Assembly: GCA_937958475.1 (NCBI GenBank)
Contig: CALFXR010000026.1
Coordinates: 1-40,966, forward strand
Reading direction: 5' to 3'
DNA: 40,966 bases
Source of the DNA: an uncultured Mesorhizobium sp.
GTDB taxonomy: Bacteria; Pseudomonadota; Alphaproteobacteria; Rhizobiales; Rhizobiaceae
Positions within the stretch are counted from its first letter, which is position 1, and each line of letters opens with the position of its first letter. Positions 8,569 to 16,783 of this stretch are shown one piece after another. Below the pieces are notes generated by a model, which did no database searches, was not told where the DNA came from, and saw only the letters and a list, made by a program, of their open reading frames with translations. Position numbers and translations under genes: made by a program.

Positions 8569-8576
8569 TGTTCCGA

Positions 8577-8608
8577 GAGGGCGCGCTGCCAACGCTTGCG
8601 CGCCCCTC
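8577..8608 (+). promoter_or_regulatory. Intercistronic stem-loop after glnH
   Basis: Arms GAGGGCGCGC (8577-8586) and GCGCGCCCCTC (8598-8608) pair over 10 bp with one bulged C and an 11-nt loop. There is no T-run, so it is more likely an RNA-stabilising or partial-termination element that keeps the binding protein in excess over the permease. Confidence 0.6.
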
Positions 8609-8626
8609 CAGCCCGCGGAGGCCGCC

Positions 8627-9283
8627 ATGGAATTCGACTGGTCCGTCATAGTGGATGCGATGCCCGCGCTGCTCGGCGGCGCGCGGCTGACGATCCTCAT
8701 CACGCTGGCCGGCCTTGTCGGCGGACTGGCCGTCGGCTTCGTCGCCGGGCTGATGCGCGCCTACGGCAACCGGCTGCTCAATGCGATCGCCTTTGCCTAT
8801 GTCGAACTGGTCCGCGGCACCCCGATCGTGGTCCAGGTCATGTTCATCTATTTCGCGCTGCCGATGCTGGCCGACATCCGGGTCAATCCGATGACGGCCG
8901 CCATCACCGCCATCATCGTCAATGCCGGCGCCTACATCGCCGAGATCGTGCGTGGCTCCTTCCTGTCCGTGCACAAGGGTCTCAGGGAGGCCGGCCTCGC
9001 GCTCGGCCTGCCGACGTGGAAGGTGCTCGTCTACATCATCGGCCCCGTCGCCTTCCGCCGCATGATCCCGCCGCTCGGCAACCAGTTCATCGTCAGCCTG
9101 AAGGACACGTCGTTGTTCATCGTCATCGGCGTCGGCGAACTCACCCGGCAGGGCCAGGAGATCATGGCCGCCAACTTCCGAGCGGTGGAGATCTGGAGCG
9201 CAGTCGCGATCCTCTACCTGATCATGACCGGAACGCTGACGCTGATCCTGCGCGTCACCGAGAAGAGGATGCGGATCCTGTGA
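8627..9283 (+). CDS. glnP: Glutamine-type ABC transporter permease
   Basis: A 218-residue inner-membrane permease of the HisM/GlnP type. Seen: an N-terminal hydrophobic segment from about residue 17, VELVRGTPIVVQVMFIYFAL, the coupling-helix region LREAGLALGL with following PLGNQF, and a charged end REKRMRIL-like (VTEKRMRIL). Length and sequence closely follow E. coli GlnP. GGAGG lies 5 nt before the ATG. The stop overlaps the next gene as GTGA. It forms the channel for the ligand delivered by the binding protein upstream. Confidence 0.94.
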   Translation: MEFDWSVIVDAMPALLGGARLTILITLAGLVGGLAVGFVAGLMRAYGNRLLNAIAFAYVELVRGTPIVVQVMFIYFALPMLADIRVNPMTAAITAIIVNAGAYIAEIVRGSFLSVHKGLREAGLALGLPTWKVLVYIIGPVAFRRMIPPLGNQFIVSLKDTSLFIVIGVGELTRQGQEIMAANFRAVEIWSAVAILYLIMTGTLTLILRVTEKRMRIL

Positions 9284-10008
9284 GCATCGTCGAATTCAGA
9301 AAGGTCACCAAGACGTTCGGACCGGTGGTCGTACTAAGCGATGTCGACCTTGCGATCGACGCGGGCGAGGTCGTGGTCCTGATCGGGCCTTCCGGCTCGG
9401 GCAAGTCGACGCTCCTACGCTGCATCAACGCGCTGGAGGAGATCAATGGGGGCGACCTCGTCGTGGACGGCATCAGCGTCCGGGCCGGCCGGTCGCAGGT
9501 CCGCCAGATCCGCCAGGAGGCCGGCATGGTCTTCCAGCAGTTCAACCTGTTCCCGCAAATGACCGCGCTGGACAACGTCGCCTTCGGCCCGCGGCGGGTG
9601 CGCGGCCTGAGCAGGGCGGACGCGACCGAGCAGGCGAGGGCCCTGCTGGCGCGGGTCGGCCTTGCCGATCGCGGCCACCATTTCCCGTCTGAACTCTCCG
9701 GCGGCCAGCAGCAGCGCGTCGCGATTGCCCGCGCACTCGCGGTCAAACCGAAATTGATGCTCTTCGACGAGCCGACTTCGGCGCTGGACCCTGAGCTTCG
9801 CCACGAAGTACTGAGGGTGATGCGAGCGCTGGCGGAGGAGGGGATGACAATGATCGTCGTGACGCATGAGATGGCTTTCGCCCGCCAGGTGGGAACGCGG
9901 CTGATCTTCATGGAGGACGGCAAGATCTCGGTCGACGGCAATCCCGCTGCACTGCTCGCCAATCCCGAGAACCCCCGCCTGAAGGACTTTCTGCAACATG
10001 TCCACTGA
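9280..10008 (+). CDS. glnQ: Glutamine-type ABC transporter ATP-binding protein
   Basis: A 242-residue ATPase that powers the GlnHP importer from the cytoplasmic face. Seen: Walker A GPSGSGKST, Q-loop VFQQFNLFPQMTALDNV, signature LSGGQQQRVAIARAL, Walker B LMLFDEPTSALD and the switch histidine in VTHEMAFAR. The start is GTG at 9280, overlapping the glnP stop by 4 nt; the length then matches GlnQ (about 240). All motifs are intact. Its last 11 nt overlap the start of the C45 hydrolase gene. Confidence 0.95.
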   Translation: MSIVEFRKVTKTFGPVVVLSDVDLAIDAGEVVVLIGPSGSGKSTLLRCINALEEINGGDLVVDGISVRAGRSQVRQIRQEAGMVFQQFNLFPQMTALDNVAFGPRRVRGLSRADATEQARALLARVGLADRGHHFPSELSGGQQQRVAIARALAVKPKLMLFDEPTSALDPELRHEVLRVMRALAEEGMTMIVVTHEMAFARQVGTRLIFMEDGKISVDGNPAALLANPENPRLKDFLQHVH

Positions 10009-11053
10009 CACGGGAGGCCTGACCTGTTTCGAGGCGAGCGGCACACCCTTCGACACCGGGGTGCAGTTGGGCCGGTTCGGCGTGGCGATCGTCCACAGGT
10101 ATCTCGTGGCCACCCCGGCATGGCGATCGGTGACGGCATTCCGGGCGGACGCGCGCCTCGTCGCGATGCAGGGGATCGTGAAGGAGCAGACTCCGGACTG
10201 CTGGCTGGAATTGCAGGGCCTCGCCCACGGCCTCGACCTGCCGTTCGACGACGTCTTCGCCTGGAACTGCCGGGGCGACGTCTGGGCGACGGCGCCGGAC
10301 GGCTGCACGACGGCGCTGATCCCCGGCCGCGAGCCGGCCATCGCTCACAACGAGGATGGGGATCCGGGCTTGCGGGGCCACTGCGGGCTGGTGCGCGTGC
10401 GGCCTCGCGATGGCAGGGCGTTCGCCGCCTTCGTCTATCCCGGCTCGATCCCCGGCCACACATTCGCCGTCACCGAGACCGGCATCGTCCAGACGGTCAA
10501 CAACATCCGCTCGCGCGCCGCCGGGATCGGCCTGCCGCGCATGGTGCTGGGGCGCGCGGTGCTCGGTTGCGCGTCGCTCGATGAGGTCATCCGGACGATC
10601 GAGACCTCCGCGCGCGCCGGCGCCTTCCACTTCACGCTGGCGCAGCGCGGCGACCAGCGCCTGGTCAGCGTCGAGTTCACCCACGCGCGCTGCTCGACGG
10701 TGATCGTGGAGCAGGCGCTCTGCCACGCCAACCACCTCGTCCATACCGCCATGGCAGGCGAACCTCAGATCGTCACCGCCTCGTCGGCGGCGCGTCAGCG
10801 GCGAAGCGACGCGATCCTCCGCGAGGCCGGCGCGGGCCGGCCCGATCCCCTGCGGATCCTCTGGGACGGCGCCGATACCGACCTGCCGATCCTGCGCGAG
10901 CAGCCCGACGATCCCGACGGCGAGAACACCCTCGCAACCGCCTCATTCCATGTCGGGGCGGCGGAAGTGACGTGGCAGGTCTATGAGCGCGCGGGCGGCA
11001 TCCCCAGCCACCGTTTGACCGGCGCTGCCCTTCTCCCGCCGGACAACCTCTAG
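9998..11053 (+). CDS. C45-type (isopenicillin N acyltransferase-like) Ntn amidohydrolase
   Basis: A 351-residue protein of the C45 autoproteolytic family related to acyl-CoA:6-aminopenicillanate acyltransferase. These enzymes cut themselves before a cysteine that becomes the N-terminal nucleophile, then cleave or transfer an amide-bound acyl group. Seen: DGCTT, giving cleavage G102|C103 and nucleophile C103, preceded by the family segment ELQGLAHGLDLPFDDVFAWN, and followed by HNEDGD and VYPGSIPGHTFAV. No signal peptide is visible, so it acts in the cytoplasm. The 11-nt overlap with glnQ makes it the last gene of the operon. I infer it frees an amino acid from an imported N-acyl or peptide-like substrate; acyl transfer is the alternative. 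Confidence 0.85.
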   Translation: MSTDTGGLTCFEASGTPFDTGVQLGRFGVAIVHRYLVATPAWRSVTAFRADARLVAMQGIVKEQTPDCWLELQGLAHGLDLPFDDVFAWNCRGDVWATAPDGCTTALIPGREPAIAHNEDGDPGLRGHCGLVRVRPRDGRAFAAFVYPGSIPGHTFAVTETGIVQTVNNIRSRAAGIGLPRMVLGRAVLGCASLDEVIRTIETSARAGAFHFTLAQRGDQRLVSVEFTHARCSTVIVEQALCHANHLVHTAMAGEPQIVTASSAARQRRSDAILREAGAGRPDPLRILWDGADTDLPILREQPDDPDGENTLATASFHVGAAEVTWQVYERAGGIPSHRLTGAALLPPDNL

Positions 11054-11323
11054 CGCCCGCGTTGCGGCCCCGAAGACCGACAACGGCAGCCCGCGACGTC
11101 CCATACGCTTCGTCGCGAACGAAGACGGCATCGCGCGCCTCGTCGACGCGCTCCCGCTCGAACAGAGCGACGAATGCACAGCCAAACGCTCCCGCTTCAT
11201 GCCGCTGGAATGCGCCGCCGGTTGAGCTGACGATCCTCTCATCGGCCTGGCGGCCATGGCTCGCAGGTAACTGGTCGATGCCGGCGATCTCGTCGACCGC
11301 CCCCGCCTGTTTTCGCTTAATGT
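11054..11323. other. Intergenic, possible decayed coding remnant
   Basis: No intact gene. One rightward frame, 11061-11225, is open with strongly G/C-ending codons (for example PIRFVANEDGIARLVDALPL) and stops at TGA, but has no start codon or ribosome site and resembles no family I know. It could be the tail of a lost gene or chance in GC-rich DNA. Confidence 0.3.
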
Positions 11324-11371
11324 TATGTTTTTCACATATCTGTTGACGAATGTGAGTAATATCACATACCC
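11324..11371 (+). promoter_or_regulatory. Promoter and operator dyads of the peptide-ABC operon
   Basis: A TTGACG -35-like box (11343-11348) lies between two dyads: TATGT-TTTTC-ACATA (11324-11338) and ATGTGA-GTAATA-TCACAT (11350-11367), the latter an exact TGTGA-N6-TCACA CRP/FNR-type site. TCACATA recurs at 11332 and 11362, 30 bp apart, or about three helical turns. The second dyad lies between the -35 and the transcription start, where a bound protein would repress. Candidates are the RpiR protein encoded in the operon and a CRP/FNR family protein. Confidence 0.6.
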
Positions 11372-11420
11372 TTGTCGAAGGTCCTAACGACCGCATCGAA
11401 CAGTTCCGGAGGAGGACAAG

Positions 11421-12968
11421 ATGAGTTTTTGGAGCAAATCCAGCGCGCGGGCGACAGGTACCGCCTTGCGCAGCACGGCGCTGCTGGCGATCGCGCTGGC
11501 CTCGGCGGTACCGGCGATTGCCGCCGATGTCATCCGCATCGTTTCGCCCTACCAGACCACGACGCTCGATCCGATGCGCTCGGCGGCTGCCGGTAACATC
11601 GAGACCTACGGCCAGCTCTATTCCCGCCTGTTGCGGCGTGATCCCGAAACCGGCGCGCTTGAGCCGGCGCTGGCCGAGCGCTGGGACGTTTCGGCCGATG
11701 GCCTGACCTACACCTTCCATCTGCGCGACGCGCAATTCTCCGACGGATCGCCGACGACCGCCGCTGACGTGGTGTTCAGCCTCGAGCGCATCCGCAGCGA
11801 CAAGAGGTCGGCCTATCCGGCGCCCTTGGGCGCGGTGGAGTCGATCACGGCGACCGACGCCAAGACTGTCGTCATCAAGCTGAAGTCGGCCTTCGCGCCC
11901 TTCCTCGGCAACCTCGAAATCTGGAACATGGGAATCGTCTCCAAGGCCGATGTCGAGAAGCAGGGCGAGGAGAAGGCTTTCTCGACCGCGCCCGTGACGT
12001 CCGGCCCCTATGCGGTCAAGGAATGGAAGCCGAACGAGAAGCTCGTGTTGGAGCCCAACCCTCACTACTGGCGCCAGGGCTACCCGCGGGCGGCGGCGAG
12101 CGTCGAACTGATCGAGATCGCTTCGCCCGAAACCCGGGTCGCCATGCTCAAGGCCGGCGAGATAGACGTCATGCGTTCCGTGCCCTGGGCGCAGATCGAC
12201 GACTTGAAGGCCGTCGCCACCGTCGACATGCGCCTCGAGCCGTCGACCACCATCTACATGACGCTCCTCAACCACAAGCGGGAGCCGTTCTCCAATATGA
12301 AGGCGCGCCAGGCCGCCGCCCATGCCATCGACAACAAGGCATTGGCCAAGGCGATCACGCGCGGCTACGCGCAGCCCGCCAACACGACCCTGCCGGGCAG
12401 CGTCGATTTCCACGACAGCGAGTACCCGGGCATTGCCTACGATCCGGCCAGGGCGAAGGAACTGCTGGCCGAGTCCGGCATGGCCGGCCATGAGGTGAAG
12501 ATCCTCGCGACCGCCGGCGCGACCGAGCAGCAGATGGCCCTGCTGCTCCAGGCGCAGTGGCAGGCGATCGGGCTGAAGCCGGTCATCGTCAATGTCGACG
12601 GCGGGGCCTGGTGGGACTCCACCGGCAAGGGCGACTACGACGCTGCGGCCAACTGGTGGTACAACGAAACGCCGGATCCCGACCTCGCGGTCCGCTGGGC
12701 GGTGTGCGGCTCATGTGGCTCGAACTCCTACAACACCTTCTACGCGAATCCGAAGGTCGACGAACTCGTCGAGCAGGGTACGATCGAAACAGATACGGCC
12801 AAGCGCGCCGAAATCTACAAGGAAATCCAGCGCATCACGACTGAGGAGGTCGCGCAGATTCCACTCTACTATGCGCCGAACGCGGTGGCCTATTCCAAGC
12901 TCCTGGACGGCATCAGGCTCACACCGTCGCTCCAGTGGACGCTGGAAGACACCGCCATCGTGAAGTGA
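11421..12968 (+). CDS. Peptide-type ABC transporter substrate-binding protein (family 5)
   Basis: A 515-residue periplasmic binding protein of the DppA/OppA family, which captures peptides, opines, nickel complexes or other amide-rich solutes. Seen: a signal peptide of about 35 residues ending AIAAD, the early LDPMRSAAAGN segment, LAERWDVSADGLTYTFHLRD, and FSDGSPTTAADVVFSLERI, the family signature. A short CGSCGSN stretch near residue 430 with two cysteines is a little unusual. GGAGGAGG lies just upstream of the ATG. It is the first gene of the module C operon and is followed by a strong stem-loop. The ligand is not deducible; the serine hydrolase at the end of the operon suggests a short oligo-amide. 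Confidence 0.92.
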   Translation: MSFWSKSSARATGTALRSTALLAIALASAVPAIAADVIRIVSPYQTTTLDPMRSAAAGNIETYGQLYSRLLRRDPETGALEPALAERWDVSADGLTYTFHLRDAQFSDGSPTTAADVVFSLERIRSDKRSAYPAPLGAVESITATDAKTVVIKLKSAFAPFLGNLEIWNMGIVSKADVEKQGEEKAFSTAPVTSGPYAVKEWKPNEKLVLEPNPHYWRQGYPRAAASVELIEIASPETRVAMLKAGEIDVMRSVPWAQIDDLKAVATVDMRLEPSTTIYMTLLNHKREPFSNMKARQAAAHAIDNKALAKAITRGYAQPANTTLPGSVDFHDSEYPGIAYDPARAKELLAESGMAGHEVKILATAGATEQQMALLLQAQWQAIGLKPVIVNVDGGAWWDSTGKGDYDAAANWWYNETPDPDLAVRWAVCGSCGSNSYNTFYANPKVDELVEQGTIETDTAKRAEIYKEIQRITTEEVAQIPLYYAPNAVAYSKLLDGIRLTPSLQWTLEDTAIVK

Positions 12969-12970
12969 GC

Positions 12971-13011
12971 CAGGGCAGGCGGCGCGCTCGCGCTTGAGCG
13001 CGTCGCCCCTG
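12971..13011 (+). promoter_or_regulatory. Intercistronic stem-loop after the binding-protein gene
   Basis: Arms GGCGGCGCGCTC (12978-12989) and GAGCGCGTCGCC (12996-13007) pair over 12 bp with one G-U, loop 6 nt, and CAGG/CCTG extend the base across a small bulge. No T-run follows. It fills the same place as the stem-loop after glnH and probably protects the upstream mRNA. Confidence 0.65.
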
Positions 13012-13030
13012 TCTCGATCGGAGAACCAGA

Positions 13031-13969
13031 TTGGCCCATCTGCGCCTCATTGCGCGACGCCTGATGCAACTTTCCGGCGTGATGCTCGGAATCAGCATCG
13101 TGACGTTCCTGCTGCTGCACATGGCGCCCGGCGATCCGGCACGCCTCCTCGCCGGGGAGCGGGCAAGCGCCGAGACCATCGCGGCGATCCGTCTCCAGTA
13201 CGGGCTCGACCTGCCGCTCTCGCAGCAGTTCGTCACCTATCTGACGAACCTGCTCGCCGGCGACATCGGCCAATCGCTGCGCTTCCAGCGGCCGGTCAGC
13301 CAGCTCATCCAGCAATTCATGTGGCCGACCCTGTTCCTGACCGGCTATGTGGTGTGCCTCGCAGTTCCGCCGACGGTCGCGCTTGCGATCCTGAGCGCGC
13401 GCAACCCCGGCGGGACCGCAGACCAGATTGTCCGCCTCGTCGGTATCGCCGGCCTGACGATCCCGGTCTTCTGGCTCGGCATCATGATGTCGCGCTTCTT
13501 CGGCGTCAGCCTCGGCTGGTTCCCGGTATCGGGATATGGAGTCGGCTTCACCGGCCACCTGCACCACCTCTTCCTGCCGGCCCTGTCGACGGCCATCTGG
13601 CTGGTGCCCGTACTGACGCAGAGCCTGCGGGCGGCGCTGATCGAAAAGGCCATGGCCGACTTCGTCACGGCCGCCCGTGCGCAGGGAGCGAGCGAGCGGG
13701 AGATCTTCTGGCGCACCATCCTGCCCAATTCCGTGCTGCCCACGCTCAACCTGCTCGGTGTCATGGTCGCCTTCATGATCGGCGGCGCCGTCATCGTCGA
13801 AACCGTCTACGCCGTTCCCGGCCTGGGAACGCTGATGATCGGCGCGCTGCTGGGGCGTGACTACTATGTCGTGCAGGGCCTGACGCTGGTCTTCGCGACG
13901 TCGACCGTTCTGGTCACGCTCGCCGTCGACCTCCTTGCCGCCTTTATCGACCCGCGCGTCCGGGCTTGA
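13031..13969 (+). CDS. Peptide-type ABC transporter permease (DppB-like)
   Basis: A 312-residue inner-membrane permease. Seen: an N-terminal membrane segment containing GVMLGISIVTFLLLHMAPGDP, the DppB hallmark, several more hydrophobic segments, and the coupling region TAARAQGASEREIFWRTILP. The start is TTG at 13031 with GGAGAA upstream; no better ATG is available at the N-terminus. The stop overlaps a possible TTG start of the next gene. It pairs with the DppC-like protein to form the channel. Confidence 0.92.
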   Translation: MAHLRLIARRLMQLSGVMLGISIVTFLLLHMAPGDPARLLAGERASAETIAAIRLQYGLDLPLSQQFVTYLTNLLAGDIGQSLRFQRPVSQLIQQFMWPTLFLTGYVVCLAVPPTVALAILSARNPGGTADQIVRLVGIAGLTIPVFWLGIMMSRFFGVSLGWFPVSGYGVGFTGHLHHLFLPALSTAIWLVPVLTQSLRAALIEKAMADFVTAARAQGASEREIFWRTILPNSVLPTLNLLGVMVAFMIGGAVIVETVYAVPGLGTLMIGALLGRDYYVVQGLTLVFATSTVLVTLAVDLLAAFIDPRVRA

Positions 13970-13977
13970 GACCACAG

Positions 13978-14829
13978 ATGGTTGACGCCTCTATGCTCCC
14001 CGAAACCCCGCCCCGCACCCGACGCACGACGCTCTCGATGACGGTCGCGATCGCCATCCTCGGCGGATGGCTGTGCCTTGCGCTGGCCGCACCCCTGGCC
14101 GCGCCCTACGATCCAGACGCGATCGACATCATGAACATGCTGTCGCCGCCGGGTGCGGAGCACTGGTTCGGCACCGACCAAGTCGGCCGCGACGTCTTCT
14201 CCCGCGTCCTGTTCGCGAGCCGCGTCGACTTGTTCCTGTGCGTGATCGGCGTCCTGCCGCCGCTCCTGATCGGAACGACGATCGGCCTTGTCAGCGGCTA
14301 TTTCGGCGGCGTGGTCGACAGCCTGTTCATGCGCGTCTACGACCTGACCGTCGCCTTTCCCTTCTTCGTCCTGGTGTTGGCGATCGTGGGCGTGCTCGGT
14401 CCCGGCCTGGTCAACTTCGTGATCGCGCTCACGCTCGTCGGCTGGGTCAGCTACGCCCGGCTGGTACGGGCGGAAGTGCAGACGATCCGCGAAAGCGAAT
14501 ACATCCAGGCGGCCCGGTGCCTCGGCTATCGGCCCGTCGCGATCGTGACCCGCCACGTCCTGCCCAACGCCGTCGGTCCCATCATCGCCTACGCCGTCAG
14601 CGATGCCGTCCTGGTGATGCTGGCCGGCGCGAGCTTCGGCTTCCTCGGCATGGGCGCGCAGCCACCGCTCGCCGAATGGGGCGTCATGATCGCCGACGGG
14701 CAGGCCTTCGTCCAGCAGGCCTGGTGGATCTGCCTGTTTCCGGGGCTGGCGGCGATTTCGCTCGGCCTGGGTTTCGCCTTCCTGGGCGACGGGCTCGGAC
14801 AGATGCAACGCGGTCAGGCCGCGTCATGA
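13978..14829 (+). CDS. Peptide-type ABC transporter permease (DppC-like)
   Basis: A permease of about 283 residues. Seen: a first membrane segment (about residues 20-45), then the DppC-type GTDQVGRDVFSRVLFASRVDL motif split over residues 60-80, and the coupling region AARCLGYRPVAIVTRHVLPN followed by FLGMGAQPP. The start is uncertain: ATG at 13978 is chosen, but TTG at 13966, overlapping the previous stop as TTGA, or ATG at 13993 are possible. The end overlaps the ATPase start by 4 nt (ATGA). Confidence 0.91.
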   Translation: MVDASMLPETPPRTRRTTLSMTVAIAILGGWLCLALAAPLAAPYDPDAIDIMNMLSPPGAEHWFGTDQVGRDVFSRVLFASRVDLFLCVIGVLPPLLIGTTIGLVSGYFGGVVDSLFMRVYDLTVAFPFFVLVLAIVGVLGPGLVNFVIALTLVGWVSYARLVRAEVQTIRESEYIQAARCLGYRPVAIVTRHVLPNAVGPIIAYAVSDAVLVMLAGASFGFLGMGAQPPLAEWGVMIADGQAFVQQAWWICLFPGLAAISLGLGFAFLGDGLGQMQRGQAAS

Positions 14830-16499
14830 ACCGGACGGAAACCGTGATGCGGCCGTTGCTCGAGGTCGAAGACCTTTCTGTCGGCTTCGGCGGCTTCAAT
14901 GCCGTCAAGGGCGTGTCGTTCCACGTGCAGCCGGGAGAGATACTGGGCATCGTCGGCGAGAGCGGCTCGGGAAAATCGGTCACATGCCGCGCCGTGATGG
15001 GCCTGCTGCCCGGCACGGCCCGCGCCAGCGGGAGGGTAAGGCTGGAAGGGCGCGATCTGCTGACCCTCGGCGAAGCCGACTGGAATGCCGTTCGCGGTCG
15101 CGAGATCGGCATGATCTTCCAGAATCCCGCCTCGCATCTCGATCCGCTTCGCCGCATCGGCAGGCAGATCGCTGCGCCCATGGTCCGTCACCTCGGCATC
15201 GGCCGCCGCGAGGGCATGCGCCGTGCGATCCGCCTGCTCGACGATGTCGGGATCCGCGACCCCGAAAGATCCGCCCGATCCTATCCGCACGAGTTTTCCG
15301 GCGGCATGAAGCAGCGCGCCATGATCGCCGCGGCAATCGGCTGCGGGCCGAGACTGCTGATCGCCGACGAGCCGACGACGGCGCTCGACGTCACCGTCCA
15401 GGCCCGTATCCTCAGGCTGCTCAAGGAACTGAACCGCGAGCGCGGCCTGGCGATCGTCCTCATTTCGCACGATCTCGGCGTCGTCGCCGACATCTGTTCG
15501 CGCGTGGTGGTGATGCGCAATGGCGAGGTGGTAGAACAGGGGCCGATCGACGATGTCATCAACCGGCCGCAGCACCCCTACACGAGGCTGCTGGTCGATT
15601 CGCAGCCGAGCCGCCGGGCCTATGCGTGCGCGAAGGCGGAGCCCGAACATGCTGCGCCGCTGCTGAGCGTCGAAGGGCTGTCGGTTTCCTTCCCCGTCCG
15701 CCGCGGCCTGGCCGGCGACCTGGCTGGCAGGGCAGGGCCGTTTCTCGCCCTCGACGGCATCGACCTGCGGATCGCCGCTGGCGAGACGGTGGGCATCGTC
15801 GGCGAGAGCGGCTCGGGCAAGAGCACGCTCGCCCGGGCGATCATTCGCCAGAACCGGCCGAGCGGCGGCGCGATCCGCCTCGACGGCCACGACGTCCATG
15901 CCCTTGGCGGCGACGCGCTCCTGGCTTTCCGCCGGCGCGTACAGATGGTCTTCCAGAACCCCTACGACTCGCTCAATCCCCGCATGACCATCGCCGACGC
16001 CGTGGCCGAACCGGTCTGGCGCCACGGGCTTGCCGACCGCAGGACAGCGCAGGTGCGCGCCGACGAACTGCTGGAAATGGTCGAGCTGCCGCGGACCCTG
16101 CGCGACCGCAAGCCGCGGCAGCTCTCCGGCGGGCAGTGCCAGCGCGTCGGTCTGGCGCGGGCGCTGGCGCTTGAGCCGCAGCTGCTGATCGCCGACGAAA
16201 TCACCTCCGCGCTCGACGTCACTACCCAGGCGCAGATCCTCGAGCTGCTGCTTCGCTTGCAACGGGAGCGCGCGCTGACATTGCTCTACATTTCACACGA
16301 TCTCTCCGTCGTCAGCAGCATTTGCCAGCGCGTCTATGTCTTCAAGGCAGGGCGCATCGTTGAGAACGGACCTGCCGGGCAGGTCCTTTCCGTACCGCAA
16401 CATCCCTATACTCAGGAACTCGTCGCATCGCTGGCCCGATTGGGCCTGGGCAACGCCGCGGGCGCCTCGACACCGGTTTGCAGCAATGCGACGCGATGA
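14826..16499 (+). CDS. Fused double ATP-binding protein of peptide-type ABC importer (DppD-DppF-like)
   Basis: A 557-residue protein with two complete ABC ATPase domains in one chain, replacing the separate DppD and DppF proteins. Domain 1: Walker A GESGSGKS at 44-51, signature FSGGMKQR at 158-165, Walker B LLIADEPTTALD, switch ISHDLGVV. Domain 2: Walker A at 326-333, signature LSGGQCQR at 433-440, Walker B LLIADE at 453-458, switch ISHDLSVV. Each ends with the PQHPYT peptide-importer motif. In domain 2 the usual DEPTSALD is DEITSALD, and the signature has Cys for the third Gln; the catalytic Asp and Glu remain. Fusions of this kind are common in alphaproteobacteria. Confidence 0.94.
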   Translation: MNRTETVMRPLLEVEDLSVGFGGFNAVKGVSFHVQPGEILGIVGESGSGKSVTCRAVMGLLPGTARASGRVRLEGRDLLTLGEADWNAVRGREIGMIFQNPASHLDPLRRIGRQIAAPMVRHLGIGRREGMRRAIRLLDDVGIRDPERSARSYPHEFSGGMKQRAMIAAAIGCGPRLLIADEPTTALDVTVQARILRLLKELNRERGLAIVLISHDLGVVADICSRVVVMRNGEVVEQGPIDDVINRPQHPYTRLLVDSQPSRRAYACAKAEPEHAAPLLSVEGLSVSFPVRRGLAGDLAGRAGPFLALDGIDLRIAAGETVGIVGESGSGKSTLARAIIRQNRPSGGAIRLDGHDVHALGGDALLAFRRRVQMVFQNPYDSLNPRMTIADAVAEPVWRHGLADRRTAQVRADELLEMVELPRTLRDRKPRQLSGGQCQRVGLARALALEPQLLIADEITSALDVTTQAQILELLLRLQRERALTLLYISHDLSVVSSICQRVYVFKAGRIVENGPAGQVLSVPQHPYTQELVASLARLGLGNAAGASTPVCSNATR

Positions 16500-16783
16500 A
16501 AACGCCGCCCGTGGCGAAACCAGTCTTGTCGGGTTCCTGTCCGACGGAGAGGCGTCTTCTGGCGCGTCCTTCGACGGCAGTACGGCTGCCACCGTCGACC
16601 TCCCGGTCGAGCCCGGGCCACCGGCGGAATGCGCGGGCCGGCTCGCGCAAGTAGCCTGCCTCCCGCGGGAAGACATGCTCCTTGCGGTTGAGCGGCAACT
16701 GGAAGAAGAGGTTGGGAGCCGCGTCGACATCCGGGGGCAGGGGCGGCGGCGGGCCGGGTGGAAAGACACAGGGAGCGGTTGTC
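16500..16783. other. Gap before second rpiR gene, no assignable gene
   Basis: 284 bp. One rightward frame (16488-16791) is open and encodes an acidic, unrecognised sequence, but it overlaps both neighbours and has no ribosome site. I treat it as non-coding. GGGAG at 16771-16775 is the ribosome site of the rpiR gene. Confidence 0.4.

Noticed and set aside
10773..12491. 572-codon leftward frame across the intergenic and binding-protein gene
   Set aside because: It runs over a clear promoter region and opposite a signal peptide and family 5 motifs; a product of high GC.
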